From: Strigamia acuminata
Taxonomy: Eukaryota; Arthropoda; Chilopoda; Geophilomorpha; Linotaeniidae
NCBI GenBank assembly: GCA_949358305.1
Contig: OX442320.1
Location: 6,278,259 to 6,342,258, forward strand
DNA length: 64,000 nucleotides
Direction of reading: 5' to 3'
Positions 62,903 to 64,000 of this stretch are shown one piece after another. The position numbers and the translations under genes were made by a program. Every line of letters begins with the position of its first letter. Position 1 is the stretch's first letter. The notes under the pieces were generated by a model. That model saw only the letters and a program-made list of their open reading frames with translations. It searched no databases and was not told the DNA's origin.

Positions 62903-64000
62903 TTACGGGCGAGGGGGCAGCGGCTAATACGCGAAACGAGCGCCAACTCGCGGCAATTAGACGAGATTAGCAGCTGTCCTGTCATCACTCGTCGGTGGGA
63001 CACGGGCATAAAGCAACACTCTTGAGGCGCCATTTTAACGGGAAGTGGTCATCACCGGGTCCCAGCTGACCAGTTGATGGCGATGTCCAAACGCGATTGC
63101 CACCTGGTCGTGCAGGACTTCATCACCCACCAGTGACCATCAACTGACACGACTAATGGCCGCTTTTTGATTGTCTTTTTCTTTCTTTTCCTCGCAATTT
63201 TTTCTACTCGTTTTTTATTTAATTTAAAGTCGAGAAAAATGTATAAAAAGAAATTTTTGCTCGTATTAAGGAAACGGGAAGAAGTTAATCCAATTTGGGG
63301 ATGATTGACGATGGAAAAGTTGCGAGGAAAATATTAAGTTGGAAAAGCACTTTTTTTTGGAGTAAAAAAAGGTTTTTGGGAGTGATTTGTGCTCAATTAA
63401 TGCTCGTGGACCCCCCTCTGCTTGTCTCATTCACCTGAGTCGGTGCAATGGCGGCATTACATCATGGCGTCGGTTTTTAATTCTCCCTGGAGACGGGGTC
63501 CCGTGCGTTCATCAGCTGTTAGCTGCTCCCGGAGGTCTCCTCGAGGATGTTAATTTGGTTAGCGAAGACCGGGATGCAGTTGGTCAGATCGTAAACACGA
63601 ATGTTAATGGGGGATTGGTCATCCACGGCTATGGTGGCTCGATACTTGTTTGGTTTAATTAATATTTGATTGACGCGAAGTTTTTTTTTTTTTTTGTTGT
63701 TTTTTTGGGAAGAAATGGTGGAAAATTTTTTTTTGGGTTTTTAATTTCTGGTAATTTGTGCAATTATTTAATTTCGTTAATTTTCGCGATGCGTGTAAGG
63801 AGTCGTTCAAGGATCTGATTTCCATCGCGTGTTTTTCGGCTTTGTGTATAAATTTTTATTTTTTTTTATAATGTAACGTAAAATATAATTGAATTTAATA
63901 ATATAATAATTTAATGCACGATTTTGATTTAATATCGTCTAGAAAAATAAATTAAATTCTGTTTTTACACGATTTATTTTGATTTAATAAGATTTCTTTG

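Larger units (their letters stand above)
55090..64000. other. Tbx2 downstream flank: no gene recognised
   Basis: Mostly unique, GC-mixed sequence with T-rich runs. The longest frame (209 codons from 57166) shows no domain and is low-complexity at its start. No second T-box gene (a Tbx4/5 neighbour occurs in vertebrates) is present within 10.8 kb. Motif-dense blocks lie at about 58.9-59.1 and 62.0-63.15 kb. Confidence 0.55.

Noticed and set aside
63387-63662. 91-codon open frame (DAVGQIVNTNVNGGLVIHGYG region)
   Set aside because: Looks more protein-like than its neighbours but matches no family I know, and has no clear splice sites or partner exons.

Overview
The window is eukaryotic genomic DNA: GT-AG introns, long non-coding stretches, short non-autonomous transposons and minisatellites. 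Protein content points to an arthropod-like ecdysozoan. The T-box protein resembles arthropod optomotor-blind more than vertebrate TBX2/3 (FKETEF and GAGKREKK segments), an axonemal dynein implies motile cilia or flagella, and many introns are only 59-82 bp. The species cannot be named from the sequence.

Three protein-coding genes lie head to tail on the + strand. (1) The 3' end of an axonemal dynein heavy chain, closest to DNAH10, runs from 204 to 3541 (7 exons visible, 554 codons, 5' part outside the window). (2) A complete BCAS3 (fly rudhira) orthologue runs from 3852 to 31039 in 19 exons; the reconstructed reading frame closes exactly at 919 aa. (3) A complete Tbx2/Tbx3/optomotor-blind orthologue runs from 41374 to 53183 in 6 exons, 684 aa. 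Splice phases agree across every junction of all three models.

Layout: 1-3541 dynein with two MITEs in its introns; 3542-3851 a 310-bp compact intergenic gap; 3852-10445 the compact exon-rich half of BCAS3; 10446-31039 the sparse half, with introns of 5.0, 1.9, 4.1 and 8.7 kb filled with MITEs, minisatellites and candidate regulatory motifs; 31040-41373 a 10.3-kb intergenic region that becomes CpG- and GC-rich toward the Tbx2 start; 41374-53183 Tbx2/3; 53184-64000 downstream flank with no recognisable gene.

The biological highlight is the BCAS3-Tbx2 pair. In vertebrates BCAS3 lies next to TBX2 (and TBX4) in the same orientation. Here the same pair has the same order and orientation, and the BCAS3 introns grow toward Tbx2. 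This fits an ancient genomic regulatory block in which BCAS3 introns and flanks carry enhancers for the T-box gene. Supporting but unproven signals are a perfect 12-bp T-box half-site inside a BCAS3 intron, a paired T-box site 9.5 kb downstream of Tbx2, six full CRE octamers confined to 33-60 kb, and two copies of a rare TGACC-N3-GGTCA palindrome on either side of the gene. A second, structural theme is that the tandem arrays have periods of 10, 21, 30/31 or 41 bp, close to whole turns of the DNA helix. One of them is a 480-bp run of phased T-tracts in a Tbx2 intron.
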